Shown here: positions 8,294-16,903 of the stretch, one piece after another
How positions within the stretch are numbered: position 1 is the stretch's first letter
Layout of the letters: the number at the start of each line of letters is the position of its first letter
Assembly (NCBI RefSeq): GCF_024159025.1
Contig: NZ_JAMYXC010000298.1
Coordinates: 1 to 37,124 of the forward strand
Reading direction: 5' to 3'
From: Limimaricola litoreus
Lineage (GTDB): Bacteria; Pseudomonadota; Alphaproteobacteria; Rhodobacterales; Rhodobacteraceae
Length of the DNA: 37,124 nucleotides
Position numbers and translations under genes: made by a program
Notes under the pieces: model-generated
The model's database searches: none
What the model saw: only the letters and a program-made list of their open reading frames with translations
What the model was told of the DNA's origin: nothing

Positions 8294-10081
8294 TCACATC
8301 CGGGACAGCCGGGGTGCCACGCTGTCCGCCAGCTTCGTCAGGATCAGCGCGCAAGAGGTCGCGCCCGCATCCAGCACACCGCGCGAGCGTTCCCCAAGTC
8401 GGCTGGCCCGTCCCAGCCGCGCGACCATGTCGATGGTGCTGTCGCGGCCTTCCTCGGCCGCCCGTGCCATTGCCATCAGCGCATTCTCGAAGCCGTCGGG
8501 CCGGGTGGCCTCATAGGCCGAGATTGCCGGCACCAGGCAGTCGACAAGGGTCTTGTCGCCCAGTTCGGCAGCGCCCGTGGTCCGGACACCCTGAAGACCC
8601 GCGCGCAACATGATCCCGAAACCCTCCGCATCGATCGCCTGACGCCCTTCGATCGCGCGGGCCATATTGCCGAACATGAACCCATAGAGCGGCCCCATCG
8701 ACCCACCGATCTCGGTCATCAGCACGTCCGACAGCACCGAAAGCGCCTCGTCCAGCGCCAGATTCCGATCGGCGATGCGCTCGGCGGCCCGTCCAAAGCC
8801 CTTGGCCATGTTGATGCCGTGATCGCCGTCCCCGATCAGGCCGTCGATCTCGGACAGATAGGCCTTGTTGGCGACGATGACGGATGCCAGGTCGGTCACG
8901 ATGCCGGACGCCGCGCGCATGTCAAGGCGCGGATCGCCCTCGGCTTCGCGGGCGCGTTCGATCGCGGCCCCGGCCTTGGCGGCTCCGCTTCGGCGGGTGC
9001 GCGGGGCAGATGTCGCGGCGATCGGCTGGGCGGGCGCACCCGACCGGCTCATCGCCGGTGAGGCGCATTCGACGTCGAGCAGTTCCTTCAGTTCGTCGTC
9101 CAGCGCCATGACCGTCAGCGTCGCCCCCACCATTTCGAGCGAGGTGAAGTAATTGCCGACGAGGGCGCAATGTACCTTCAGACCCGCGCCCTCCAGCCCG
9201 GTTTCAATGCGGTCGAAAAGGACATAGAGCTCGTTGACCGGTGTCGCGCCCAGACCCGAGACCAGCACCGCGACCTCGGTCCCGGCCTCTAGGTCCTGAT
9301 CCTCCAGCACGATCCGCACCATGTCGTCGGCGATGTCATCGGCGCGTTTCAGCGGCTCGACCCGGGTGCCCGGTTCGCCGTGATGGCCGATGCCCACTTC
9401 CATCGTGCCGGCGGCGATCTGGAAGTTCGGATGGCCCACCGCCGGAAGCGTGCAGGGCCCCAAGCCGACGCCGACCGAGCGGCAGGCATCGATGGCCTTC
9501 TGCGCGGCCGCCTGGACTTGCGTTAGATTGCCACCAAGCGCCGCCCGGGCACCGCCGATCTTCCACATGAAGATTTCGCCTGCCACGCCCCGTCGCTTGG
9601 CACGCTCGGAGGGCGGGGCCGAACAGACGTCGTCATTGGCAACGACCAGCGCCACCTCGATGCCGTCTTCGGCCACCATGTCGCGCGCCATCTTCACATT
9701 CATGTTGTCGCCGGCATAATTGCCGTAAAGCACCGCGACCCCGGCCCCGCCATCCGCCGCACGGATTGCATCCGCGAAGGCCTGCGCCGTCGGTGACGAG
9801 AACAGCTCGCCTACGGCCACGGCATCCACCATGTTGCGCCCGGCATAGCCGATGAAGGCGGGCTCGTGGCCCGAACCGCCGCCGGTGACGATGCCCACGC
9901 GCCCCTCCTGCGGGGCGAAGCGCGACAGCACGACGCGCGGGTTCATCGGGTCCTTGCAGACCAGATCGCCATGCGCCTTGACGAAGCCCGCCACCGTTTC
10001 ATCGACGATGTCGTCGGGGTCGTTGAAGAACCGCTGCATGGCCAGACCGGTCCGGGTATTCACCTCGCTGTTGTCCATCAT
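8294..10081 (-). CDS. Fused dihydroxyacetone-type kinase (DhaK-DhaL), possibly a tetrulose kinase
   Basis: A 595-residue single-chain kinase. Residues 15-345 are a DhaK domain with GGGSGHEP (67-74), NYAGDNMNVKMA and the substrate-binding His234 in IGHHGEPG. A linker (345-385) rich in Ala, Ser and Arg leads to a DhaL domain (390-590) with IGDGDHG (416-422), GPLYGFMFG and LGDKTLVDCLVPA. This is the architecture of ATP-dependent dihydroxyacetone kinases, a family that also contains D- and L-erythrulose kinases of tetritol pathways. The gene overlaps the stop of the upstream SDR gene (ATGA), which indicates translational coupling. Sequence alone does not separate dihydroxyacetone from erythrulose as substrate. 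Confidence 0.9.
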   Translation of the reverse strand: MMDNSEVNTRTGLAMQRFFNDPDDIVDETVAGFVKAHGDLVCKDPMNPRVVLSRFAPQEGRVGIVTGGGSGHEPAFIGYAGRNMVDAVAVGELFSSPTAQAFADAIRAADGGAGVAVLYGNYAGDNMNVKMARDMVAEDGIEVALVVANDDVCSAPPSERAKRRGVAGEIFMWKIGGARAALGGNLTQVQAAAQKAIDACRSVGVGLGPCTLPAVGHPNFQIAAGTMEVGIGHHGEPGTRVEPLKRADDIADDMVRIVLEDQDLEAGTEVAVLVSGLGATPVNELYVLFDRIETGLEGAGLKVHCALVGNYFTSLEMVGATLTVMALDDELKELLDVECASPAMSRSGAPAQPIAATSAPRTRRSGAAKAGAAIERAREAEGDPRLDMRAASGIVTDLASVIVANKAYLSEIDGLIGDGDHGINMAKGFGRAAERIADRNLALDEALSVLSDVLMTEIGGSMGPLYGFMFGNMARAIEGRQAIDAEGFGIMLRAGLQGVRTTGAAELGDKTLVDCLVPAISAYEATRPDGFENALMAMARAAEEGRDSTIDMVARLGRASRLGERSRGVLDAGATSCALILTKLADSVAPRLSRM

Positions 10082-10836
10082 CTCACCGTATATCCGCCAT
10101 CAACCAGAAGGTCGGCGCCATTGATCATCGCTGCCGCGTCCGAGGCCAGAAAGACCGCCGCCGCTGCAATCTCATCGGGCTCGGCAAAACGGCCGACCGG
10201 GATCTGCGCCTTCATCGCGTCGCCCTTGGGGCCTGCCCAGGCCTTGCGGCCCAGATCGGTCATCACCACTGTCGGAGAGATGGCGTTGACCGTGATGCCA
10301 TGCCGGCCCCATTCGAGCGCCAGCGTCTTGGTAACGCCCAGAATGCCGAATTTCGCCGCGCAATAGGCCACATGCCCCTCGATCGCGACAGAACCTGCCT
10401 GGCTGGCCAGGTTGATGATCCGCCCGCCCTTGCCTGCCGCGATCATGACGCGACCCACGGCCTGCGCCATGGCGAAGCTGCCGGTCAAGTTGATGTCGAT
10501 AGTGCGCGTCCATGCCTTGCTCGAGAGATCCTCGGCCGGGGCCAGATCCACGATCCCGGCCGAGTTCACCAGGATATCGATGCCGCCGAAGGCCTCGGTG
10601 GTATGTGCAATGGCGGAGGCGATGCTGTCTGCGTCGGTCACGTCGCAAGAAAAGGCACGGGCTTCGCCGGGCAGACCTTCTGCCAGCTGCTCCGCGATCT
10701 CAAGGTTCATGTCCAGCAAGGCGATCCTCGCGCCCTGCTGCGAAAACGCCTGCGCGATCGCCGCTCCGATCCCCGAGGCGCCCCCCGTGACGACGGCCGT
10801 CCTGCCCGCCAGGGAAAAGTCCAGTGAAGCTGCCAT
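10078..10836 (-). CDS. SDR-family polyol dehydrogenase (threitol/arabitol dehydrogenase-like)
   Basis: A 252-residue classical short-chain dehydrogenase. The cofactor motif is TGGASGIG near residue 17, with Asp42 (LLDMN) favouring NAD over NADP. NSAGI and the catalytic Ser-Tyr-Lys set (NLASQAGS, then YCAAK) are present, and the C-terminus is DGGYTV. The segment SPTVVMTDLGRKAWAG resembles the GolD group (D-arabitol and D-threitol dehydrogenases), as far as I recall that family. It likely oxidises a polyol to a ketose that the following kinase phosphorylates. GAGG lies seven bases before the ATG at 10836. It follows the binding-protein gene in one operon. Confidence 0.85.
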   Translation of the reverse strand: MAASLDFSLAGRTAVVTGGASGIGAAIAQAFSQQGARIALLDMNLEIAEQLAEGLPGEARAFSCDVTDADSIASAIAHTTEAFGGIDILVNSAGIVDLAPAEDLSSKAWTRTIDINLTGSFAMAQAVGRVMIAAGKGGRIINLASQAGSVAIEGHVAYCAAKFGILGVTKTLALEWGRHGITVNAISPTVVMTDLGRKAWAGPKGDAMKAQIPVGRFAEPDEIAAAAVFLASDAAAMINGADLLVDGGYTVR

Positions 10837-10924
10837 AGCGATCCTCTGTCTGACATGGGACCATCCCCGCCCAAGCGGGTTGCGCGGCGGCAGGGATGAT
10901 CCGGGAGTGCGTTCCGTAAGTGGC

Positions 10925-10949
10925 CCCGGGCGCCCCCTTGGGCGCCGGG
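10925..10949 (-). terminator. Intra-operon hairpin after the sugar-binding protein gene
   Basis: A GC-rich stem (CCCGG-G-CGCCC with GGGCGCCGGG, one bulged base, 4-base loop) lies 17 bases past the binding-protein stop and has no T-run. Such hairpins often protect the upstream binding-protein mRNA, raising its level over the downstream enzyme genes, rather than ending transcription. Confidence 0.5.
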
Positions 10950-10965
10950 AAAGGTTTCGGACGGC

Positions 10966-11958
10966 TTACTGGCGCGTGGCCAGCAGCGCGTCGACGTTTT
11001 CGGCCGTAACCGGGGTCCAGGGGACGTTGTATTCGCTGTCGGCACCGCCATTCCACGGCATGTCAGGATACTGTTTCCAGATGTCGGACATGGGCTCGTA
11101 ATCGGGGCGGACGGCTTTAATGGCGACGTCGATGGCGCCCAGTGCCTGCGCCTCGCCATCCTGAAGGATGGAATCCATGCGGCCTTCCTTGACCGCGTTC
11201 AGCGCGTCGGTCACGCCGTCCACGCCCGCGATGGCGAAATTGTCGACATCCATGCTCGCGGCACGGATCGCCTCGATCGCACCCAAGGCCATTTCGTCGT
11301 TCTGCGCGATGACGCCGCGGATGTCGTTGCCATGCGAGGTCAGCCAGTTTTCCATCAGGCTCTGCGCCTCGGCGCGCGACCAGTTGGCGGTCTGGCGCTC
11401 CAGGATCTCGACGTCGGGGCATTCGGCCAGGGCTTTTTCGTTGCCCTCGCCGCGCTGGATCTCTCCGGACTGGCCGATGGGGCCTTCGATGATGACGACG
11501 TCACCTTCGCAGTTCATCTTGTCCAGGACCGCCTTGGCCTCCAGATAGCCCGCTTCGACATCGTCCGACCCAACATAAGAGGTCAGCTGATCGCTGTTCA
11601 CCCGCGCGTTCGAACCGACAACCGGAATGCCCGCCTCGACCGCCAGCTGGACCGCCGTGGCACCCGCTTCGACATCCATCGGAGCAAAGACGATCGCGTC
11701 ATAACCTTGGGTGATCATCGTCTCGAACTGATCCTGCTGGACCAGGGCATCATAACGGCCATCAAAGACCGTCAGTTCGACCATGCCCGACTGGACGGCG
11801 GGATGCTTCTCGCCGGCAGCCGACCACAGCTGCATGAATTCGGCGTTCAGGCCATAGGCGGCCATGCCGATCTTGATCGGATCGTCCTGTGCATGGACGG
11901 CTCCCGCCCCCAGCCCCAAGCCGAACACGCTGGCTGTCATCATCATCTTCGGTGTCAT
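10966..11958 (-). CDS. Sugar/polyol ABC transporter substrate-binding protein (CUT2, RbsB-like)
   Basis: A 330-residue periplasmic binding protein. The N-terminus (MTPKMMMTASVFGLGLGAGA, then VHA before QDD) is a signal peptide with an AxA-like cleavage site near residue 23. The rest is a Peripla_BP_4 fold as in ribose and other CUT2 systems, with the hinge-region segments YDAIVFAPMD, GIPVVGSNA and VIAQNDEMALGA. It binds the substrate in the periplasm and delivers it to the permease encoded upstream. A GGAGG ribosome binding site sits seven bases before the ATG. The neighbouring dehydrogenases and DhaK kinases suggest a polyol ligand, but ligand identity cannot be read directly. Confidence 0.9.
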   Translation of the reverse strand: MTPKMMMTASVFGLGLGAGAVHAQDDPIKIGMAAYGLNAEFMQLWSAAGEKHPAVQSGMVELTVFDGRYDALVQQDQFETMITQGYDAIVFAPMDVEAGATAVQLAVEAGIPVVGSNARVNSDQLTSYVGSDDVEAGYLEAKAVLDKMNCEGDVVIIEGPIGQSGEIQRGEGNEKALAECPDVEILERQTANWSRAEAQSLMENWLTSHGNDIRGVIAQNDEMALGAIEAIRAASMDVDNFAIAGVDGVTDALNAVKEGRMDSILQDGEAQALGAIDVAIKAVRPDYEPMSDIWKQYPDMPWNGGADSEYNVPWTPVTAENVDALLATRQ

Positions 11959-12010
11959 GTGGTGTCCTCCCTTTATGACATTCTCTTCGAGACCTGATGC
12001 CGGTTCGGCA

Positions 12011-13033
12011 TCAGTCCTCGGATTTGCGCGAACGGTCCAGCAGCACGGCAGCGACGATCAGCCCGCCCTTGATGACCTGCTGGTAGTAGGATTCGACCCC
12101 CATCAGATCGAGGCCGTTGTTCATCACCCCGATCAGCAGCGCGCCGATCACCGTGCCGCTGACACGGCCGATACCGCCTGCCAGGCTGGTGCCGCCGATG
12201 ACCACGGCCGCGATGGCATCAAGCTCATAGGCGACGCCGGCCTGTGGCAAAGCCGACCCGGTGCGGCCCGCCAGGATCATCCCCGCGACCCCCGCCAGCG
12301 CCCCCGAAATGGCATAGACCGCAAAACGGATGCGACGGACGGGCAGCCCCGAAACCTTGGCCGCATGCGGGTTGCCGCCCACGGCATAGACATGGCGGCC
12401 AAACCGCGTCTGGGTCAGGACGAAATGCGCCAGCAAGAAGACCAGGCCGAACAGGATGATCGGCACCGGAATACCCGCGACGTCGCCCGTCCCGATCCAG
12501 CGATATCCGTCGGTCAGCGCAGGCACGGGCCGCCCGCCCGAATAGATCAGCGTCAGGCCGCGCGCCGCCGATAGCATGCCAAGCGTCGCCACGAAGGCCG
12601 GAACGGAAAACCGCGCCACCATCGTGCCCGACACGGCCCCGACGGCGGTTCCCGTCGCAAGTCCCATCATCACCGCGATCAGCGGCATGTAAGGTGATCC
12701 GATCACCCCCGCCGTGCTGGTCGTGGCGAAGCTGGCCGAGACGACCCCCACCAGCGCCACGACCGAGCCGACCGACAGGTCGATCCCACGCGTCAGGATG
12801 ACGAAGGTCATGCCGATCGCCAGGATACCGTTGATCGAGGTCTGGCGCAGCACGTTGATGATGTTGCGCTGGCTGAGGAAATTGTCGTTCACCGCGGCCA
12901 GAACGACGCATAGCAGGATCAGCGCGATCAGGATGCCGTATCGCTGTGCCAATGGGCCGATGCGCGTCGTGATCGAGCGCGGCTGCTCGGTTCCTGTCCC
13001 GGCCGGCGTGGCGGCTTCGATCTGCTTTTCCAA
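12011..13033 (-). CDS. Sugar/polyol ABC transporter permease (CUT2, RbsC-like)
   Basis: A 340-residue inner-membrane permease of the BPD_transp_2 type with about eight to ten hydrophobic segments. Family segments include GMTFVILTRGIDLSVGSVVAL near residue 90 (read in parts), LGMLSAARGLTLI and IAAVVIGGTSLAGGIGRVSGT near the C-terminus, the ATPase-coupling region of ribose-type permeases. The start is an unusual TTG at 13033; GGGAGG lies six bases upstream, and no in-frame ATG sits closer. It lies between the ATPase and binding-protein genes with gaps of about 50-60 bases, as one operon. Confidence 0.9.
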   Translation of the reverse strand: MEKQIEAATPAGTGTEQPRSITTRIGPLAQRYGILIALILLCVVLAAVNDNFLSQRNIINVLRQTSINGILAIGMTFVILTRGIDLSVGSVVALVGVVSASFATTSTAGVIGSPYMPLIAVMMGLATGTAVGAVSGTMVARFSVPAFVATLGMLSAARGLTLIYSGGRPVPALTDGYRWIGTGDVAGIPVPIILFGLVFLLAHFVLTQTRFGRHVYAVGGNPHAAKVSGLPVRRIRFAVYAISGALAGVAGMILAGRTGSALPQAGVAYELDAIAAVVIGGTSLAGGIGRVSGTVIGALLIGVMNNGLDLMGVESYYQQVIKGGLIVAAVLLDRSRKSED

Positions 13034-13095
13034 CTTGATCCTCCCTTTCGTGCATCATGCGCCGCGCAGCCGCCCGCATGGCGCGCGCCGCGCTC

Positions 13096-14577
13096 TCAGG
13101 CTGCCAGATGCAACAATCTCTCTGCGGACAATTCCGCCCGCTGCAATTCCCCGGCCACGCGGCCGTCGCGCATTACGACGGCGCGGTCGGCCATGCCCAG
13201 AACTTCGTCCGTCTCGGACGAGATCATGATGACGGCGCCTCCGGCCCGCGTGAAATCTGACATGACGCGATAGATCTCTCGCTTGGCGCCCACATCGACA
13301 CCGCGCGTCGGCTCGTCCAGCAACAGGATGCGCGGTTCAGTCAGAAACCACTTGCCCAGAACGACCTTCTGCTGGTTGCCGCCCGACAGATTGGATACCG
13401 ATAGCTTGTCCGAGGCGGTCTTGATGTTCAGCGTCTCGATCATGCGCTGCGCCGCGTCGCGTTCAGCGCCCACGCGCATCAACTGGCCGCTGGACACGCG
13501 GTCCAGCGTCGCAAGGCACAGGTTGTCGCGGACATCCCCTGTCAGGACCAGACCCGAATGCTTTCGGTCTTCGGTGACATAGGCCAGCCCCGCAGCGATC
13601 GCCTGGTTCGGCGTGTCGATCCGCGTGGCCGTTCCTTCGATCACGATCTCACCGCCTGCGGTGTCCGACAGGCCGAACAGGCGATCGAAGATCTCGGTCC
13701 GGCCCGATCCCATCAGACCGTAAAGGGCCAGAATTTCGCCGCGCCTGACGGCGAAGTTCACGTCCCGGACGCCGTGAGCGGCGCTCAGATCGCGCACGGA
13801 CAGCATCTCCTCGCGGCCCGGCTCGTTTTCCTTGACGAATTCCTCAGTCAGCGGACGGCCCACGACCAGGTGGATCAGGCGATCCTTGTCGATAGTGTCC
13901 ATCGCCCCGGTCTCGACGAAGGCCCCGTCGCGGAACACGGTATAGCTGTCGCAGATCGAGAAGATTTCGGACAGGCGGTGGCTGACATAGATGACGCCCT
14001 TGCCCCGTGCCGTCAGGGTCTTGATGGCGGCGAACAACTGATCCGCCTCGGCCTCGCCCAGGGCTGAGGTCGGTTCGTCCATGATGATGATCTCGGCATC
14101 ATAGCTCAGCGCCTTGGCAATCTCGACCAGCTGGACCTGGGCCACGGTCAGATCCATCATCAGGCTGTCCGCACGGATGCCGAAATGGAAGCCGTCCAGC
14201 AGCTCCTGCGCCATGTGGTTCAATTCGCCAAAGCGCACCCGGCCGAACAGGCCCACCGGCTCGCGCCCCAGATAGATGTTTTCGGCCACGGTCATCGCCG
14301 GAACGGGGCTCAACTCCTGCTCGATGATAGAAATGCCGTTGGCAAGGGCCTGCGAAGGGTTCTCGAAAGTCATCGGCTTGCCGTCGCGCATGAGCGTGCC
14401 GGCATCACGATGATGAATACCCATCAGGATCTTCAGGAAGGTGGATTTTCCGGCACCATTGCCACCGCAAAGCGCATGAACCGAGCCGGGGCGCAACACG
14501 AAGCGGCCATCGCGCAGGGCGGGAACGCCTCCGAAGGATTTGCGAAAGCCCGTGGCCTCCAGCAGCGGTTGTTCCAT
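13096..14577 (-). CDS. Sugar/polyol ABC transporter ATP-binding protein (CUT2, RbsA-like)
   Basis: A 493-residue protein with two ATPase domains in tandem, as in RbsA/XylG. The first has Walker A GGNGAGKST and Walker B IIIMDEPTSAL. The second has a degenerate P-loop (YGLMGSGRTE), the signature LSGGNQQKV and Walker B ILLLDEPTRGVDVG; this asymmetry is normal for the family. The start at 14577 is preceded by GGGGAGG five bases upstream. It is the first gene of the operon, directly downstream of the candidate promoter and operator at 14619-14673. It powers uptake through the neighbouring permease. Confidence 0.93.
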   Translation of the reverse strand: MEQPLLEATGFRKSFGGVPALRDGRFVLRPGSVHALCGGNGAGKSTFLKILMGIHHRDAGTLMRDGKPMTFENPSQALANGISIIEQELSPVPAMTVAENIYLGREPVGLFGRVRFGELNHMAQELLDGFHFGIRADSLMMDLTVAQVQLVEIAKALSYDAEIIIMDEPTSALGEAEADQLFAAIKTLTARGKGVIYVSHRLSEIFSICDSYTVFRDGAFVETGAMDTIDKDRLIHLVVGRPLTEEFVKENEPGREEMLSVRDLSAAHGVRDVNFAVRRGEILALYGLMGSGRTEIFDRLFGLSDTAGGEIVIEGTATRIDTPNQAIAAGLAYVTEDRKHSGLVLTGDVRDNLCLATLDRVSSGQLMRVGAERDAAQRMIETLNIKTASDKLSVSNLSGGNQQKVVLGKWFLTEPRILLLDEPTRGVDVGAKREIYRVMSDFTRAGGAVIMISSETDEVLGMADRAVVMRDGRVAGELQRAELSAERLLHLAA

Positions 14578-14946
14578 GATTCCTCCCCTACGCACGGCCC
14601 TTCTTCAGGCGGTACAAATGTCAGGCCTAACCTGACAAATAGCAGGCTAGAAGATTGCTACGACATCTGTCAACTGCTCTTAGTCATTTGTCAGAGCCGC
14701 CGTATCAAGTTGGTCGCGTCGCTTTCCGGCAAGCTTGGCCCCCGGTACGGCTCTCGCGGCAGCACTGCCTGGAAAAATGCCACACCGAGCGGTATTGGAG
14801 CGGCCCCCTGCCCCGCCATCGCGGCAGTGGCGCTATGATTTTTCTGGTTCGCGCAAATATCGGAGGTCTTTACAGCCTGCCCCGGCTGGCGTCGTATGCG
14901 CCCGCCGGCAGACCGATTGCCGCCAAGCATCCAAGGGAGAGGCAAG
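14578..14946. promoter_or_regulatory. Divergent control region of the polyol locus, with a candidate minus-strand promoter
   Basis: A 369-base gene-free region between the transporter operon (minus) and the Zn-type dehydrogenase (plus). On the minus strand TTGACA (14673-14668), an 18-base spacer and TAGCCT (14649-14644) form a plausible sigma-70 promoter, with transcription expected to begin near 14637, inside the palindrome described separately. On the plus strand TATGAT at 14834-14839 could be a -10 box for the dehydrogenase, but I see no good -35. Two more TGTCA half sites lie at 14668 and 14689. Confidence 0.55.
14619..14637. promoter_or_regulatory. Operator-like inverted repeat of the polyol operon
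   Basis: A perfect inverted repeat with 7-base arms (TGTCAGG and CCTGACA) and a CCTAA spacer. It falls at the expected transcription start of the minus-strand operon, a position typical of repressor sites. The SorC-type fusion protein encoded at the end of the operon is the obvious candidate binder; this is inferred. Confidence 0.6.
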
Positions 14947-15987
14947 ATGCCGAGATCGCTGGTTCTGGAGCGAAAAGGAGAGCTGTCGCTGCGGGATATT
15001 CCGTTGGACATGGACATGGGGCCGACCGATGTCCGCATCCGGGTTCACACGGTGGGTATCTGCGGGTCCGACGTGCACTACTATACCCATGGCAGGATCG
15101 GGCCCTTCGTCGTCAACGAACCGATGGTTCTGGGTCACGAAGCCTCGGGCGTGGTGATCGAGGTCGGTGCGCAGGTCCGTCACCTGAAGGAGGGTGATCG
15201 CGTCTGCATGGAGCCTGGCATTCCCGACCCCGCCTCGCGCGCGGCCAAGCTGGGCATCTACAACGTTGATCCCGCGGTGACCTTCTGGGCGACGCCTCCC
15301 GTGCATGGCTGCCTTACGCCACAGGTCGTTCACCCGGCGGCCTATACCTACAAGCTGCCCGACAATGTCTCTTTCGCCGAAGGCGCGATGGTCGAACCCT
15401 TCGCGATCGGCATGCAGGCCGCGCTGCGTGCGCGCATCCAGCCCGGCGACGTAGGCATGGTGCTGGGCGCGGGTCCCATCGGCATGATGACGGCGCTGGC
15501 GGCCCTTGCCGGGGGATGTGCCAAGGTCCTGGTGGCCGATCTGGCCCAGTCCAAGCTGGACATCATCGGTGCCTATCCCGGCATCGAAACGGTCAACATC
15601 CGCGACATTCCCGCGGCGGATGCCATCGCCAAGACGACCGAAGGCTGGGGTGCGGATGTCGTCTTCGAATGCTCGGGCGCTGCACCGGCCGTCCTGGGTC
15701 TGCCGCAACTGGTGCGTCCGGGCGGGACCGCCGTGCTGGTCGGCATGCCGGTCGATCCGGTGCCCATGGACATCGTCGGCCTACAGGCCAAGGAAACACG
15801 CCTCGAAACGGTCTTCCGCTATGCCAATGTCTATGACCGCGCCATCGCGTTGATCGGGACGGGCAAGGTGGACCTGAAGCCGCTGATCTCGCTCAGCATG
15901 CCCTTCGAGGACAGCATCGCGGCCTTCGAACGCGCCGCAGAAGGGCGCGAGACTGACGTCAAGTTGCAGATCGAGATGCCCAGCTGA
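14947..15987 (+). CDS. Zinc-type alcohol dehydrogenase family polyol dehydrogenase (xylitol dehydrogenase-like)
   Basis: A 346-residue medium-chain dehydrogenase. The catalytic zinc ligands are in ICGSDVHYY (Cys) and LGHEASG (His-Glu), and the cofactor fold is [16 protein letters not shown], followed by an acidic residue in [10 protein letters not shown] that suggests NAD. The stretch after [11 protein letters not shown] lacks the four structural-zinc cysteines and instead runs [20 protein letters not shown], the form seen in bacterial xylitol dehydrogenases. It would oxidise a polyol to a ketose (xylulose or erythrulose). The start at 14947 follows GGGAGAGG; an upstream in-frame ATG at 14896 lacks a ribosome binding site. 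It is divergent from the transporter-kinase operon. Confidence 0.87.
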   Translation: MPRSLVLERKGELSLRDIPLDMDMGPTDVRIRVHTVGICGSDVHYYTHGRIGPFVVNEPMVLGHEASGVVIEVGAQVRHLKEGDRVCMEPGIPDPASRAAKLGIYNVDPAVTFWATPPVHGCLTPQVVHPAAYTYKLPDNVSFAEGAMVEPFAIGMQAALRARIQPGDVGMVLGAGPIGMMTALAALAGGCAKVLVADLAQSKLDIIGAYPGIETVNIRDIPAADAIAKTTEGWGADVVFECSGAAPAVLGLPQLVRPGGTAVLVGMPVDPVPMDIVGLQAKETRLETVFRYANVYDRAIALIGTGKVDLKPLISLSMPFEDSIAAFERAAEGRETDVKLQIEMPS

Positions 15988-16099
15988 TCGACCGGAGGGA
16001 ACGCTGAACGGGGATATCGGTGACTGATGGGCACCGTAGGCTGCTGCCGGTCCCGTGAACACGACGATAAGATCGTGACCATGGGATCGAAGACCTCGG

Positions 16100-16366
16100 A
16101 TGAAGAGACGAACGTTCAGCCGTGAGTTCAAGCTTGAGGCTGTGAAGCCGGTGACGGAGCGCGGTGTCATTGGTGTCCGGGCATGCTGGGATCAGGAGCT
16201 GTTCGAGTGCGTACTGCACCGATGGAGACGCGAGGTGGAAGACGCCCCACTCGCGGGTGCTCCCCGGCCACGGGCGGGGGGTCAGCCAAGAGCAGGCCGA
16301 GGTCACTGCCCTGCGCAAGAAGGTCGCTCGTCTCGAGGCGGAGCGTGACGTCCTAAAAGACCATCC
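16100..16366 (+). pseudogene. IS3-family transposase orfA remnant, frameshifted and truncated
   Basis: The frame beginning at 16100 reads MKRRTFSREFKLEAVKPVTE, the helix-turn-helix start of IS3-family OrfA. After EVEDAP, near 16250, similarity moves to another frame, which continues PGHGRGVSQEQAEVTALRKK and VARLEAERDVLKD, the coiled-coil end of OrfA. Similarity stops at about 16366, just where the OrfA/OrfB frameshift window should be, and no OrfB follows. TGAACGGGG at 16003 may be a decayed left end. It is a dead insertion relic in the boundary between two operons. Confidence 0.75.
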
Positions 16367-16665
16367 CGGGTCGGCACCCGCTTGTGCGGGATAGAAACAT
16401 CGCGTGCTATGCTTGGCCTGGGGTCAGGACTTCCGTCTTGGAGCCCCGGTCGTCAATCCGGACTCTGCGCGCCATGGCTGCTGCAAATGCCAAAGCTGGC
16501 AGTTTACGAGACTTTTCCCGGATCCGGCGGCCCAGTTTTCCGGAGGCAGGTCAGTTCCAGGCCGCCCCCCTTGCCCCTTCGCAGCATGGCCGCCTTGGCA
16601 GCGTGGCGCTTTTGTGATGCGATCGCATGCGAACCCGTACCGCTCGAACCTGCAAGGAGGATCCG
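16367..16665. other. Gene-free stretch between the IS remnant and a small orphan gene
   Basis: I see no convincing gene in these 299 bases; reading frames are short and lack known motifs. A GCGATCGC palindrome lies at 16620-16627, and a strong AGGAGG at 16655-16660 serves the small gene that follows. It probably contains that gene's promoter and decayed insertion debris. Confidence 0.4.
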
Positions 16666-16887
16666 ATGGAGCGTGCATTCGAACACGACGGCGAAGCCTG
16701 CCGGATCGAGGCGAAGCTCGAAGACGATGTCTGGCATGTCCGGGCAATGCGCGGCGACAAGGTGGTCTGCACCGCCGGGCGCGTGCCGGGGACCTACCGC
16801 CGCGACGCGGAGAGCCTCGGCGGGGCCGATCCCCTGACGGCGATGCTCGATGCCTATGAGCGCAGGATCAGGGCCGGCGAGCTCTAG
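16666..16887 (+). CDS. Small conserved-looking hypothetical protein (73 aa)
   Basis: A 73-residue soluble protein beginning MERAFEHDGEACRIEAKLED. I do not recognise a family. The start is well supported by AGGAGG five bases before the ATG. Residues 5-45 look like alternating beta strands, and the C-terminal half (ADPLTAMLDAYERRIRAGEL) looks helical. There are no cysteine clusters, membrane segments or signal peptide. It ends 16 bases from the convergent GntR-type gene and follows the IS3 relic, so its genomic context gives no role. Confidence 0.6.
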   Translation: MERAFEHDGEACRIEAKLEDDVWHVRAMRGDKVVCTAGRVPGTYRRDAESLGGADPLTAMLDAYERRIRAGEL

Positions 16888-16903
16888 GCCGCCGCGTCCG
16901 CCG

